Shown here: piece by piece, positions 46,228 to 56,612 of the stretch
How the letters are laid out: the number at the start of each line of letters is the position of its first letter
Numbering within the stretch: position 1 is the stretch's first letter
Source of the DNA: Trichoderma breve
Taxonomy: Eukaryota > Ascomycota > Sordariomycetes > Hypocreales > Hypocreaceae
Direction of reading: 5' to 3'
NCBI RefSeq assembly: GCF_028502605.1
Contig: NC_079232.1
Coordinates: 1,054,001-1,118,000, forward strand
Length of the DNA: 64,000 nucleotides
The notes under the pieces: generated by a model
The model's database searches: none
What the model was told of the DNA's origin: nothing
The model's input: the letters and a program-made list of their open reading frames with translations, nothing else
Position numbers and translations under genes: made by a program

Positions 46228-46526
46228 GTTGTTTCTGTCGCTTTCGAGGTAATCTTTACTTGGGGGCTGTTCCTTCGGTTCCTAATAATCCCGTGATGGC
46301 TGACGCTTGTTTCGTGGTGCTGATTGGAATGTGATCTATGTATACTATCTGGTATCTTCATGATGCCTTGATCCCATGGGCATTTATATACCTGATGCGA
46401 GAGTCACAGAAGCCGAGCATCGTCAAACAAACGCTCTCACTACGTCGCATCTGTTCAAGAAAGAATGACTTTGAAGCCAACATTTTCAACACAAAATCTG
46501 TTCAATGCATATGTGGTGTTTGTTTA

Positions 46527-46550
46527 GCTGAAGCTGAAGCTGAAGCTGAA
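46527..46550. repeat. GCTGAA microsatellite, four units
   Basis: Four perfect tandem hexamers. In one plus frame they read Ala-Glu repeats, but the frame has no support as a gene. Confidence 0.85.
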
Positions 46551-46694
46551 CAGGAGATGGAGAAGCGGTGGGGGCTCGGGAACAACCACCATGTGGTAAT
46601 TACCTAGATCAAGGCAAGGGGGTCATCTTCGTAATAAACCGGCATTTTGTGTCCACCGCTCTTTGATGCAGCAAAAAAGAAAGGGTCTCTTTCA

Positions 46695-46702
46695 TATATA
46701 AG
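46695..46702 (+). promoter_or_regulatory. TATA-like box upstream of SYG1 homologue
   Basis: TATATAAG lies 470 bases before the SYG1 ATG and is followed by a leader-like sequence rich in CAACA and GAAACAA. It is the best TATA match in this divergent promoter; the implied leader is long. Confidence 0.35.
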
Positions 46703-47164
46703 CAGGTAGGTTGAGCAAGTTGAGTGAACCGCAACAACATTCAGCGAGAGTTCAATATCAGAGACAGGCTGAAACAAAACAGAAACAATAGAGCAGTACA
46801 GGTACAGCAGCTATCTTACTGAGACAATTGGCGACGTGCAGTCATTTTGTTCTCATCGCTTTTTAGCGTCTTGACGTCAGGGATACCTGCTGGAAAAAAG
46901 CGGGCCACTGCCAAACCTCCCAAGACAGCGGCTTCGCACGTGTCTCCACGGCGGATTCTCACAGGTCCATCCCAATCCCATCTCATTCCTGTGCCTGGAG
47001 CTTGTACCGCTGAGACATAGTCACCAAGAGCAAGGGCTCCGATCGACGAATTGCGAGTGCACTTTTATGTCGCCCCTGCGCCTGGACCTGGAAGAGAGAC
47101 CTGTGCACACTCGTCGGTGCAGACGAACCCCGGTCAGGCACAAGGTAGGGCTCTGCGCAACACC

Positions 47165-50100
47165 ATGAAGTTCGCAAAGGAGCTTGAGCGCGAGGCGGTT
47201 CCTGGTAAGAGCTGAACATTTGCTTTTGTCTTTGGTCTTGTGATTGGCTGTTACTGTTTTCTCACTGGTTTTCTTTGTCTTCGGCCCTTTGTTCTTGTAG
47301 CTGTTGGGAGTTGCCACCAACGGCAAAAGGGGAAAAAGAAGAACAAAGGGGAAAAAAAAGAGTTTGGTTGTGCAACCATCAGATATCAGATTGCTGACTT
47401 TTTCCTCTCTCTTGTGTTACCAACCATACAGAATGGCGAATCAAGTATCTCAATTACAAGGCGGGCAAGAAATACGTCAAAGCTGTCGCCTCTGCCATCC
47501 AGAGAACTTCCAGCTCTACGCCTCGACTTCTTAGTTCACGCCGCACCCCGACTTTTTTCTCAATAGCAGGGCCACATACGGAGCCTTCTCCCAAACCGTC
47601 TTCTCGTTTCGAAACCTCTCGCCCCTCTGATGATGCTCCTAGAAGCTCGAGATGGCATGGCCAATCAGAACCGGTCGCCATCGCAAAGCAGGCGGAAGAT
47701 GAGGCATTGAACAGCAATGGTAACAGTCTGGGGTATGGAAGCTTTGTGCCCACACCCCCTACGGACCCTCAGCAACTATCACACCGTCTCCAAAATGGTG
47801 ACGATGAAGACCAACAGGATGGCCAGGACAAGGACCAAAACGGCAAGCAGAGTGACAACCAAGGCGATGGCGACGACGACGAATTCGAGCTCCCTGCCCC
47901 CGCCATTTATACAACATCATCATCTCCTGGTGCCAAACAGTCGTTCAGCCCTGGGAGGAAAAGTGCTCACTTCAATTTCCACAGGTCAAATTCGTCGGGC
48001 CCCTTGAGCTCTGGGACGCTACCGACGTTGGTACCAACAGACACTGCCGATGAGCGACTTCGCCGCATCTTTTCTAGTGCAAGGGAATCTGCTCGAATAA
48101 CAGGTCTTCCACGCCAAAGCCTTGATCTTGTTCGGGAGCGGGAACAACAGTTTTACTCATTCCTCGACTCGGAGCTGGAAAAGGTGGAGACATTTTATAA
48201 GAAGAACGAGGATCGAGCTGGCCAGCGGCTGGTCATGCTGCGAGAGCAGCTTCATGAGATGCGTAACCGGCGAATTCAAGAAATAAACAACGAGAGGACA
48301 AATCGCTCATTTTCTGGGACCTCGAATCAACAGTTTGGCGAAGGCAACCCTGACAAGGCAAATGCCTGGATACATCCGTTGAAGAATAAGATCTTCCCGC
48401 CCGGACCAAATTCAAAAGGCTTCCAGAACATGCCCCAAACACCACATCTAGCGGCTGGGAGCAGGCCCCGGGACGATCGCATGGACTATGTGCGGCGGCC
48501 TGTAGATAACGAAGTGGCATATCGAACGGCAAAGCGAAAGTTGAAGCTGGCGATGCAAGAGTTCTATCGCAGCCTGGAATTACTCAAATCATATGCCATG
48601 CTTAATCGCACGGCCTTTCGAAAGCTTAATAAGAAATACGACAAAGCTGTCAACGCTCGACCTCCTATGCGCTACATGAATGAAAAGGTCAAAAAGGCTT
48701 GGTTTGTCAATAGCGACGTTCTGGAAGGTCACATCAAATCTGTCGAGGATCTCTATGCAAGGTATTTTGAGCGTGGAAATCAGAAGCTTGCGGTTGGCAA
48801 GCTGCGAAAGCTGCACAGAAAGCCCAAGGATGAGTCTGGCAGCTCGTTCCTTAACGGCATCCTCATCGGTACGGGAGCTGTATTCAGCATCCAAGGCCTC
48901 GTTTATGGCATTCAGTTGCTAGATGACAATGATCCGACATTGAGTCTCCAAACAAGCTATCTGTTGCAGCTATATGGCGGCTATTTCCTTATGCTCATGC
49001 TTTTTTCTCTCTTCTGCATCAACTGCTCCATTTGGCTGCGGAACAGGGTGAATTACCCCTTTATTTTTGAATTTGACCAGCGAAGTCAGCTTGATTGGCG
49101 TCAGCTCTCTGAATTCCCTTCAGCATTGCTTTTACTTTTTGGAGTTATTATGTGGGCCAACTTTAGCAGATATGGGGATGATGCCATGTATCTATATTAC
49201 CCCGTTCTGCTAGTTGGCCTAACAGTTGTTGTTATTCTCTTTCCTGCCCCTGTGCTTGCACATAAGAGCCGCAGATGGCTTGCATATTCACATGTCAGTA
49301 TCTTGGGCTCCCTTGTTGAAGAGTAACGTGCTTGGCGATGCTAACCCTGCGATAGTGGCGTCTTCTCTTGTCTGGATTTTATCCTGTGGAGTTTCGTGAT
49401 TTTTTCCTTGGGGACATGTATTGTTCTTTGACATATTCGATGGCGGTAAGTGGTCCTCGTCGCTGAACTAAGACGGGGCAAAAGTTGACTGAGATACTTG
49501 ACAGAACATAGAACTTTTCTTTTGCTTGTATGCCAATCATTGGAATAATCCTGGGCAGTGCAACTCGACTAGCTCCCGCTTGCTCGGATTCCTGACGACG
49601 CTCCCGGCAATATGGCGCTTTCTCCAGTGTATTCGACGTTATAAAGATACACGCAACATTTTCCCACACTTAGTCAATTGCGGCAAATATACCGCTACCA
49701 TATTGTCTTACCTTTGTCTATCCCTTTACCGAATTCACCAGAGCCATTCTAACCTTGCTTTATTTGTGACTTTCTCAACGATCAACGGTGTATATACTTG
49801 TAAGCGGCTTCCATTCTACTGGGTCAAGACTCTTATACTCACAGATGATGTTAGCTATTTGGGATCTCTTTATGGATTTCTCTCTACTTCAGCCTCAGAG
49901 CCGACATACCGCTCTCCGCGATATTCTCGCTTTGAAGCACCGCTGGATCTATTACGTTATTATGACTGTCGACCCTATACTCAGATTCTCATGGATTTTC
50001 TATGCCATCTTCGCCCACGATTCGCAGCATTCTACTGTTATCTCGTTCATGGTTAGCTTCATGGAAGTTTTCCGCCGAGGCATATGGTCGCTCCTACGTG

Positions 50101-50567
50101 TAGAAAACGAGCACTGCGCCAACGTAGCGCAGTATAAGGCTTCTCGCGATGTTCCTCTCCCCTACCACATCGAGCCCCTGCTGGAGCGCGCCAGCGTCGA
50201 ATCCAGCCCGATAATATCAGCGGAAGAGGACCGCCAGACAGAGCCGCAGCCACCGCGGCCGCAGCCGGCCGAACACCCCAGCTTCTACGACTCTGCCAGC
50301 TCTACTGCCGTTGCCGGCCCTACGAGCGGCAGCCTTCGGCACCGCACCGACATCGTTCCTTCTCCCATCCACCGAAGCTTCTCTAAGATTTTGGCAGAGG
50401 CACATAAGCAGGATTTTGAGAAGAAGCGGAAGCCCGAAGACGGGGCTGGGGATGCGGCTGGTGTTGCTGGTCAGAGCGACGATTTTGACGATGATGATGA
50501 CGAGGATGAAGATGATGCCGGCAGCTTGTCGGAAATGCGACCCCAGAATAGTGGGAACGCAGCTTAA
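47165..50567 (+). CDS. syg1: SYG1/XPR1-like SPX-EXS domain transporter
   Basis: Five exons, 47165-47204, 47432-49293, 49356-49445, 49505-49799 and 49855-50567, with introns of 227, 62, 59 and 55 bases, give 999 residues. The SPX domain starts at the first residue, MKFAKELEREAVP, and crosses the 227-base intron into EWRIKYLNYKAGKKYVKAV. It continues to about residue 380, including KRKLKLAMQEFYRSLELLKS and FRKLNKKYDKAV, the inositol-pyrophosphate binding helix. About eight membrane segments follow. The EXS domain is rebuilt by the small exons (GFYPVEFRDFFLGDMYCSLT, RRYKDTRNIFPHLVNCGKY, RVENEHCANVAQYKASRDV). The C-terminus is acidic and disordered. The human relative XPR1 exports phosphate; yeast Syg1 is linked to G-protein signalling. 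Phosphate export at a cell membrane is likely here by homology. Confidence 0.94.
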
Positions 50568-51093
50568 TGTTCAATGCTTTGACCTTGATTAGCCATTTTT
50601 GCGGATGACTATTGTTGTCATAATGATTGCATGGTGTGGATGGATGGGTCGACGGATGGATGAATGGAATGAAAGTATTGCGATATACCAGGGGCAGATA
50701 ATGAGTGGGATATGCTTCTATCTTGAGATGATATTTCCTGGGAAAAGATATTGGGTTGCCAAATTGGGGGACGCATATTCAGGACAAAATAGATTGGATG
50801 GGAAAATTCGGTGATGTAGTCGCTGGGACGATCTGCATGGTGACGGAAAGGAGAAAAATTCGGGTTCGAGATGATATATAGCGAATTGGTAATGTGTAGT
50901 AAGGTAGGAGTGGGACGGAGACACAGCATAGCGTTGAATCACCTTGATTAGGGTCAATTACTATTATCTGCTGTAGCAAACTCATGAGTGACATGATTCT
51001 AATCTCATCTATATTAAGCCCCCATCCTGATGCAAAACATGCTTTGGTCTACTCTGTGCATATCTAATATTACTTAATCTATCTCATTTACCA
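50568..51093. other. Intergenic spacer between converging 3' ends
   Basis: 526 AT-rich bases between SYG1 (+) and the aminopeptidase (-). No gene seen; it likely holds both 3' untranslated regions. Confidence 0.55.
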
Positions 51094-52871
51094 TTACTCC
51101 CATTCGCCATCAACTTGCTCCCAGAAATCGAGGAAGCCCTTGAAGAACTGCACACCCAAGCCAGGGTCCAAGGCACCAGTCGTAGCACGAATCGAGTGCA
51201 TGCTCAGCTGAGGCAAGCCAGCATCAGCAGCACGCACACCCATTGCACTGGACAGCATAGGGCCGACAGTGCCACCGCTGCGGGAGTCGTTTCGGATCTG
51301 GAAGTCCTGCAATTGAGCGCCGCACAGGTTGGCAACGCGGTGGAGGATGGCGGAGGAGACGGCGTCGGTGGTCATGTGGGCGTTGCTGTCGCCGCAGACG
51401 ACGAGGCCGACGTTGAGCTTGGGGATGTGCTCGGCGAGGTAGTTGCCAATGAAGTTGGGGTTGCCAGCGTGAGAGACGTCAGCAGACAGGAGGAAAGACT
51501 TGGCGAAAGTCTGGCCGATGAGACCAGGGCCGTAGGTGTCGGGGTTGAGAGCCTCGACGGCGCGCTCGACTGTGGAGGGCAGGAAGTTACCCCTGGCGCC
51601 CTGTCTCAGCAGAGAACCGACCTCTTCGTCGTCGAACAGGGCCACCAGCTTGATGTAGCTGTCCTCGTCTCGCTCCGTGGAGTGGAGAAGACCCAGGAGG
51701 GCGGACCACGAGCAGAGCTTGTCATCGATTCTTCCAGCGGTGATGAACTCCTTGTCCAGGCCAAAGACGGAGGCCGGCTGGGAGTCGAAAAGCTCAAGCT
51801 CCCAGTTGACAATGGAGTCGTAGGAGGTGATGCCAAGCTGCTTTGAGATGAGCTTGACCAGCTTCGGGGGTTGGGTGTTGACAAAGGCGCCGACAGAGCC
51901 AAGCAGCTCGGCGCTGGAGCCATCGGAGCTGTCCAATCCAATGATGGGGACAGCCTGCGTCTCCGGGTTGTTCTGACCCATCATGCCGACACCAAAGTGC
52001 GGCGCCAGCGTGGGGATCTTGGCAATAGGCCAGTCCAGCTGGACGAGCTTGCTGGAGGTCTTGCCCGTCTTCTCATCGCGCACAATGACTCGGCCACCGA
52101 TGCTCAGGTCTCGATCCCACCAGGTCTGGTTCAGGGCGCCGGCATAGGGGGCAACACCGAGCTGGACGTAACCGGCCGTGGTTGGCTTCTTGCTGACGGG
52201 CTTGAGTCGGGCTGTCAGGGCGTCGATGTGGCCGGCAATCATGCCAACACCGTTGCCGGGCTTGTAGGATTTGCCGACGGCAAAGGCGATGATGGAGCTG
52301 CCATTGCGAGTGACCCAGTACTTGCCGCCGGGTTGGATCTTGCCGGACCAGGAGTCGCGCGCAGGGAGCTAGGAGTTTGTCAGCATGTGATCTTGTACTA
52401 CGGGGGTGGACTTGAAGGTGTCACGAGCGCAAGCGCACATACCTCTACGTAGCCAGACTGGCGCAGCTTGGTCTTGAAGTAGTCGACGGTATGGAAGACA
52501 GTCGGGTTCTCGCGCAGGAAGTCGAGAAAAGGCTTGGTGAAGGCCTCGGGCTTGAGATCCCTCACGGCGCACAGCTTGCACTTGTTCTCCTCATCCACGT
52601 GCCAGTTGACTTGGCTGACCTCGTTCGCAGAGAGCTTGGAGATGCAGTTCATGCAGGCGCGGTTGTCGAGAGGCGGGCGACCGTCCATGTCTGCGAGAAC
52701 AAAGTGCTTCGAGGAAGCCAGGGGGGAAACAGCTTGCTGAGTATGAGCCGAAGCCGAGGCCGGGATCGGGGCAAACGAGGAGGAAGCGGAAGACTGCGCG
52801 GAGATGCTGGACTGGGCCTGAGCAGGCGCTTGTTGTCGGAGGGACAGAGAAGAAGGCACGCGCCGTGTCAT
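51094..52871 (-). CDS. Aspartyl aminopeptidase (M18), with Cys4 N-terminal extension
   Basis: Removes N-terminal Asp/Glu from peptides; it is a zinc enzyme of the DNPEP/Ape4 family. Exons on the minus strand, 52871-52443 and 52368-51094, with a 74-base intron, give 567 residues. The ATG at 52871 (CAACCATGACAC) is chosen because the frame above it has no ATG. Visible family residues are MIAGHIDALTARLKP (metal His and Asp), GRIDDKLCSWSALLGLL, ALFDDEEVGS (Asp/Glu-Glu), LLSADVSHAGNPNF, DSNAHMTTDAVSSAIL and LSMHSIRATTGALDPG (last metal His). The usual fold starts near EAFTKPFLDFLRENPTVFHT (~residue 108). Before it lie a Gln/Ala/Ser-rich tail and a block with ACMNC and, 25 residues on, CKLC, a possible zinc-binding module I do not know in this family. 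Yeast Ape4 is about 490 residues. Confidence 0.93.
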
Positions 52872-53439
52872 GGTTGCGACGAGAACGAAGGAAAAGGAGG
52901 AGAGGAGAGAGTTGAGGGCGAAGGGCGCGTTAAAAGGCGGTGCGAGAGAAAGAGGTTGGGGATGTTGAGCGTCAAGTCGAGTCGCACGGAGTTGCGCGCA
53001 TGTTCCCCCGGATTGGGGCGCAGCAGAGACATTCCGGTACAGTAAGCTGGGGTACAATCACGATAAGCACGGGGCCTTTTGTGGCGCCAGGAGCGGGAAC
53101 CTATCGGCGATGATTAGAGGGGGGCCATTAGGGGATTTACAGCGGATAAGGCGCCATGGGAACCTGTCAGGGCCAGGGGTAGCTTCTGTGCATGTATTTG
53201 TGTGCCCGCCCTTTATTAGCATCCAATCCCGTATTTTGCTTCTAGGCTGTGTGGTGTCAATGGTAAAGCCCTGACATTAATATATGTATCTAGTAAATAA
53301 CATATAGGAAGAACGTATAAGAAGATGACATTTATTCCTTTGGTGGCTACTCCTCTGGCCGAGGTACATATCTTTGATATCAGCCCTTGGTAGAGGAAGA
53401 CGGTACATTTACTGCTGGAGCGCATCAATGTTCCAAATA
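52872..53439. other. Intergenic region
   Basis: 568 bases with the aminopeptidase promoter (GC-rich, 52872-53200) and the AT-rich 3' flank of the F-box gene. No gene seen. Confidence 0.5.
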
Positions 53440-55052
53440 TTACATGTATTCAGCAATATCGAGTATCTGTATATACCAAATATCTCGCAGCAAATGACTA
53501 CGGATTCTCCGTCCCCATTTCCTCTCTCTCCATATATAAAAAACCAGGTGGTAGTACGTGCGCCATCTATCCATGCCCCATGAGAGATGTAATTCCTCGA
53601 GCATAGGGAACCGGCATTCAAGTAAGAGCACAGCTTCGAGGATACTAGGATTGCTGAAGTCTCACGTTAGTCATGTGTTCAATTCCAATAACTCAGGTGG
53701 ATGTAGGTACATGTATGATGAGGATAGGTAAAGTATCTATACATCAAAACGTACCTGGGAATATCATTTCGACCGTCCACTGTCCGGGTAAAATGTAACG
53801 TCCTAAGCTGTGGAAATAAGGCGTCGCCATTACAGTCATCTGAAAATAAATCGTCAAGATTGATATCCTGACTGGTCTCGCAAAAGTCCAAGCTCCGACA
53901 ATGACGACCAAGAGATAATAAACCCTTGGTAGACAGTTTGGCGCACACCAGTTGCAGTGACAAGTGACGAAGGTCTGGCCAATGAGAAGCAACTATCTCA
54001 CAGTCATTGTTCGAGAACTCAGTCTCTATAGCGATGGGGATATCATTAGAGCTACGCCGCTTAGGCTTCATGATAAGAGTTCGAAGCTTTGAAAGAGCAC
54101 TCAATGCCGTTATTGCTGCTGCCGAAATTTTGATGGTTTTTCGGAACGTCAACGATAAAGTGGTCAAGGCAGTCAAGCCCGCGATGTGCCATAGCGCACC
54201 ATAATCCGAATCTTCCAGCAATAGGTTGAGCGAAGTAAGATTTCTTAATAGAGGTACAGCCCCTTCGATGGCCGCTGCTGTAGCAACCAAATATAGAGAT
54301 TCAAGTACGGGAAAGGACGTAAATCCCATATCATCTTTTGCGATTGCAACATGTTCTACCGCAGAAGCTGACCAGCTCCATGGAAGTTTCAAGTTGGTCA
54401 CACACTTGCTCTGTGCCAAGTGAAGAAGAAGATCGCCGCTTATAGCGCCGATGGTAGTGTTGCGTACTGGCCCATGAGAGAGATTGGCCTCTTGCAACAA
54501 TGGTAGGTGCTTCAAAACATCCAAAACAAGATGGGGCGTGAGTCCTCTCCACACGCGAAGTTGTATCGACTTTAGTTCCCGACAATTGCGCAAACAGCCA
54601 ATTGTAGAAATTTGGACAAATAAACCATCAAACTTGACTTTGTGCAGCGATGGCGCGCAGTATAGCTCCATCTCTCTGACATCTAGACCGTAGTTAAAAA
54701 TGTCCAGCTCCCGCAATCGGCGGAATTCGAGGTCTTTGAATGCGTCATAATATCTTCTCGCAATGGTGTAATCAAAAGAAATGGTAAAAATCTTGGAGGC
54801 ATATATCTGTTGCCGGTCCCCTGGCACTCGTAGAAGGTTGGGCGTAGCTTTTGTACTTGTCCATAACTTTTCCGTCCCGCACTCAAACCATAACCGATTT
54901 ACTTGGACAGCTTTGGACAAGGTCCCCAAGTCGTTTGCATCCAAACAGAATGAAAATATTAAGTCGAGGATCTCGGGTAAACACAGAGCTTTCTCATTGG
55001 AATCGAACCGTGTTGTCGCCGGAGAAGAAGCTGTCGCCGGAGTGTTTGCCAT
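53440..55052 (-). CDS. F-box and leucine-rich-repeat-like protein
   Basis: Probable substrate receptor of an SCF ubiquitin ligase. Exon 1 is 55052-53755 and exon 2 is 53653-53440 on the minus strand, with a 101-base intron (GTACGT..TCAG), giving 503 residues. If the intron is kept, the frame stops at 53679, giving 457 residues. The F-box lies at about residues 22-66 (CLPEILDLIFSFCLDANDLG, then VQVNRLWFECGTEKLW). Degenerate LRR units follow, with repeated LxxLxL patterns (LPLLQEANLSHGPV, FPVLESLYLVATAA, LTALTTLSLTF, WPDLRHLSLQLV). Exon 2 adds SILEAVLLLECRFPMLEELH, a matching last repeat, which favours the spliced form, then a basic/aromatic tail. Such F-box proteins are numerous and variable in Hypocreales; the target is unknown. 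Confidence 0.8.
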
Positions 55053-55330
55053 ATTGTAAAAGATTGGTAGGTGGGATAGAAAGGGTTGAAAGATGTACTA
55101 GCCGGCTCTTTCAAACAATTCATAGCCTGGGATTATCGCTGCCTTTTGTATCTGAACAGATTAATATGTTTCTATCAGTGACGTGGCCTGAATCTCTCAA
55201 AGTTTCATTGATCGGCTGTTCCTGCCAATTTGAGCCCAGAAGTAATTCTGAAGTTTGCACCATAGGGCGCGCTTAGTCTTTTGCTGAACCTGCCATCACA
55301 GTTTTTCACAATTTTACCAGCCTTATTATC

Positions 55331-55711
55331 CTAATCATAAACATAGCCCCTATCTACAAGCTGGAGCTTTAAACTTTGGGCGCCAAAAGTCCGAGTAAGA
55401 GCAACTTGCCCGTATAGATACAGTTCAGATCTAGTGCAACAAACTTCAAGGCTGGGAAATTTAATGTCTGATAATTCATTCACATAAACTTCAACTTTTA
55501 TGTGTGATAAATTACAAGTACCTATACATAGCCTTCTCCTGTTCGTGTGGCTCAGCCCCCTGAAATTTGAAATGGGAATCTCGGGTTGACTCTTCAGCAT
55601 CTCGTGTCCCAAATTGAGTAGTGAATAGCAAATACCCGTGGTTGTCATGGTGAACAATTGAGAAACGAGCTTCTGAGTAGCGAAAGAGTTGCTAAATCGG
55701 CATTTTTGCAT
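55331..55711 (-). CDS. Uncharacterised frame, possible gene fragment
   Basis: A 126-residue frame with an ATG at 55711; the same frame stays open upstream to a TAA at 55781-55783. The upstream part reads GWLYTAGTASEVAIWDEHTV, which looks like the end of a WD40 repeat (..AG..xEVxIWDxxT). It is preceded by GCTAACTGAATTAAAG, a fair branch-and-acceptor signal, so this could be the last exon of a gene or of a decayed copy. No convincing earlier exon is seen before the poly-T run at 55909. The rest has no family signature. It ends 278 bases upstream of the F-box gene start, on the same strand. Confidence 0.25.
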   Translation of the reverse strand: MQKCRFSNSFATQKLVSQLFTMTTTGICYSLLNLGHEMLKSQPEIPISNFRGLSHTNRRRLCIGTCNLSHIKVEVYVNELSDIKFPSLEVCCTRSELYLYGQVALTRTFGAQSLKLQLVDRGYVYD

Positions 55712-55906
55712 CTCATTGACGGTATGTTCATCCCAAATAGCTACCTCACTTGCTGTGCCGGCTGTATATAGCCACCCTCTTTAATTCAGTTAGCTTTGTC
55801 CAATCTAATGTCATAGGAATAGATGGACACCGAATACGTTGGCAAATAAAAATCAAGATAAAGAGTCATCCATCTCAGCGTTCTTGCTCATTTGTGCCAC
55901 AACCTT

Positions 55907-55908
<2 letters not shown>

Positions 55909-55941
<33 letters not shown>
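55909..55941. repeat. T33 homopolymer run
   Basis: 33 consecutive T in non-coding DNA between the fragment at 55331-55780 and the PLP-enzyme gene. It could be the A tail of a minus-strand retroposed copy to its right, slippage, or an assembly artefact. Confidence 0.85.
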
Positions 55942-55943
<2 letters not shown>

Positions 55944-56612
55944 CCCTAGTTGCCAGAAAACATGATACAGCACTGACGTTCCCTGACGATATTGGATGAT
56001 AACCTGCCTCGTCCACCTTCCTGGGTGCCAGTTGCCAATTCACTCAGATATATATGGATAGTACTTGATCCCAAGGAGCGTTTGGGCAAGTATATCGGTT
56101 CCAATATACAATTAAATTCCTTCTACCAACGTCATCACGTCTGAAAGAAGGTGGCCACATGTATTTTACCAAGCACAACCCCCTACATGATCATGATTAT
56201 CTTCTCAAAGCAAACGGACACATTATGTCACTGGTTCGACTATGCACTAAAGCCTCCATTCAACAAAAGCCAACTACATGGATTCGGCGTGTAGGGTAAG
56301 GAGAGACAAAGCTGCCAGAACAGCCCATACATACGGATCTAAACAAATATAGACGAGATAAGCGATACAGGCGAATTACACCTTCAATAAGCTGTGTCTA
56401 CGCATGGAGACAAAGCGATGCATCGATGTATTCGGCTGTATGAGGCAATAAAGGCTAACATGGCATCAATAAACATGAGATCTCTGACCTTGATCATTTA
56501 AGAATAGAAGACATACATCTCCAGTCTTCACGGATGGAGGCGACGTACTAATTGCGCCAGTCGATCCGACAAAGAGTTTTGACAATATTCATCGAAAGAG
56601 CAATATCAGAAT
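55942..56612. other. Intergenic region before the PLP enzyme
   Basis: 671 bases, AT-rich, with no frame of interest. It should contain the PLP-enzyme promoter; no clear TATA box near the start. Confidence 0.45.

Larger units (their letters stand above)
46228..47164. other. Divergent promoter region
   Basis: 937 bases between the cysteine-rich gene (-) and SYG1 (+). It holds a GCTGAA microsatellite (46527-46550) and a TATA-like box with a following CA-rich leader-like stretch pointing to SYG1. Confidence 0.5.

Noticed and set aside
46338..46607. Plus-strand frame with Ala-Glu repeats
   Set aside because: The repeat is the GCTGAA microsatellite; the rest of the frame shows no coding character and lies in a divergent promoter.
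51115..51846. 243-codon plus-strand frame
   Set aside because: Antisense shadow of the aspartyl aminopeptidase; its Val/Glu/Gly-rich composition is typical of reversed coding sequence.
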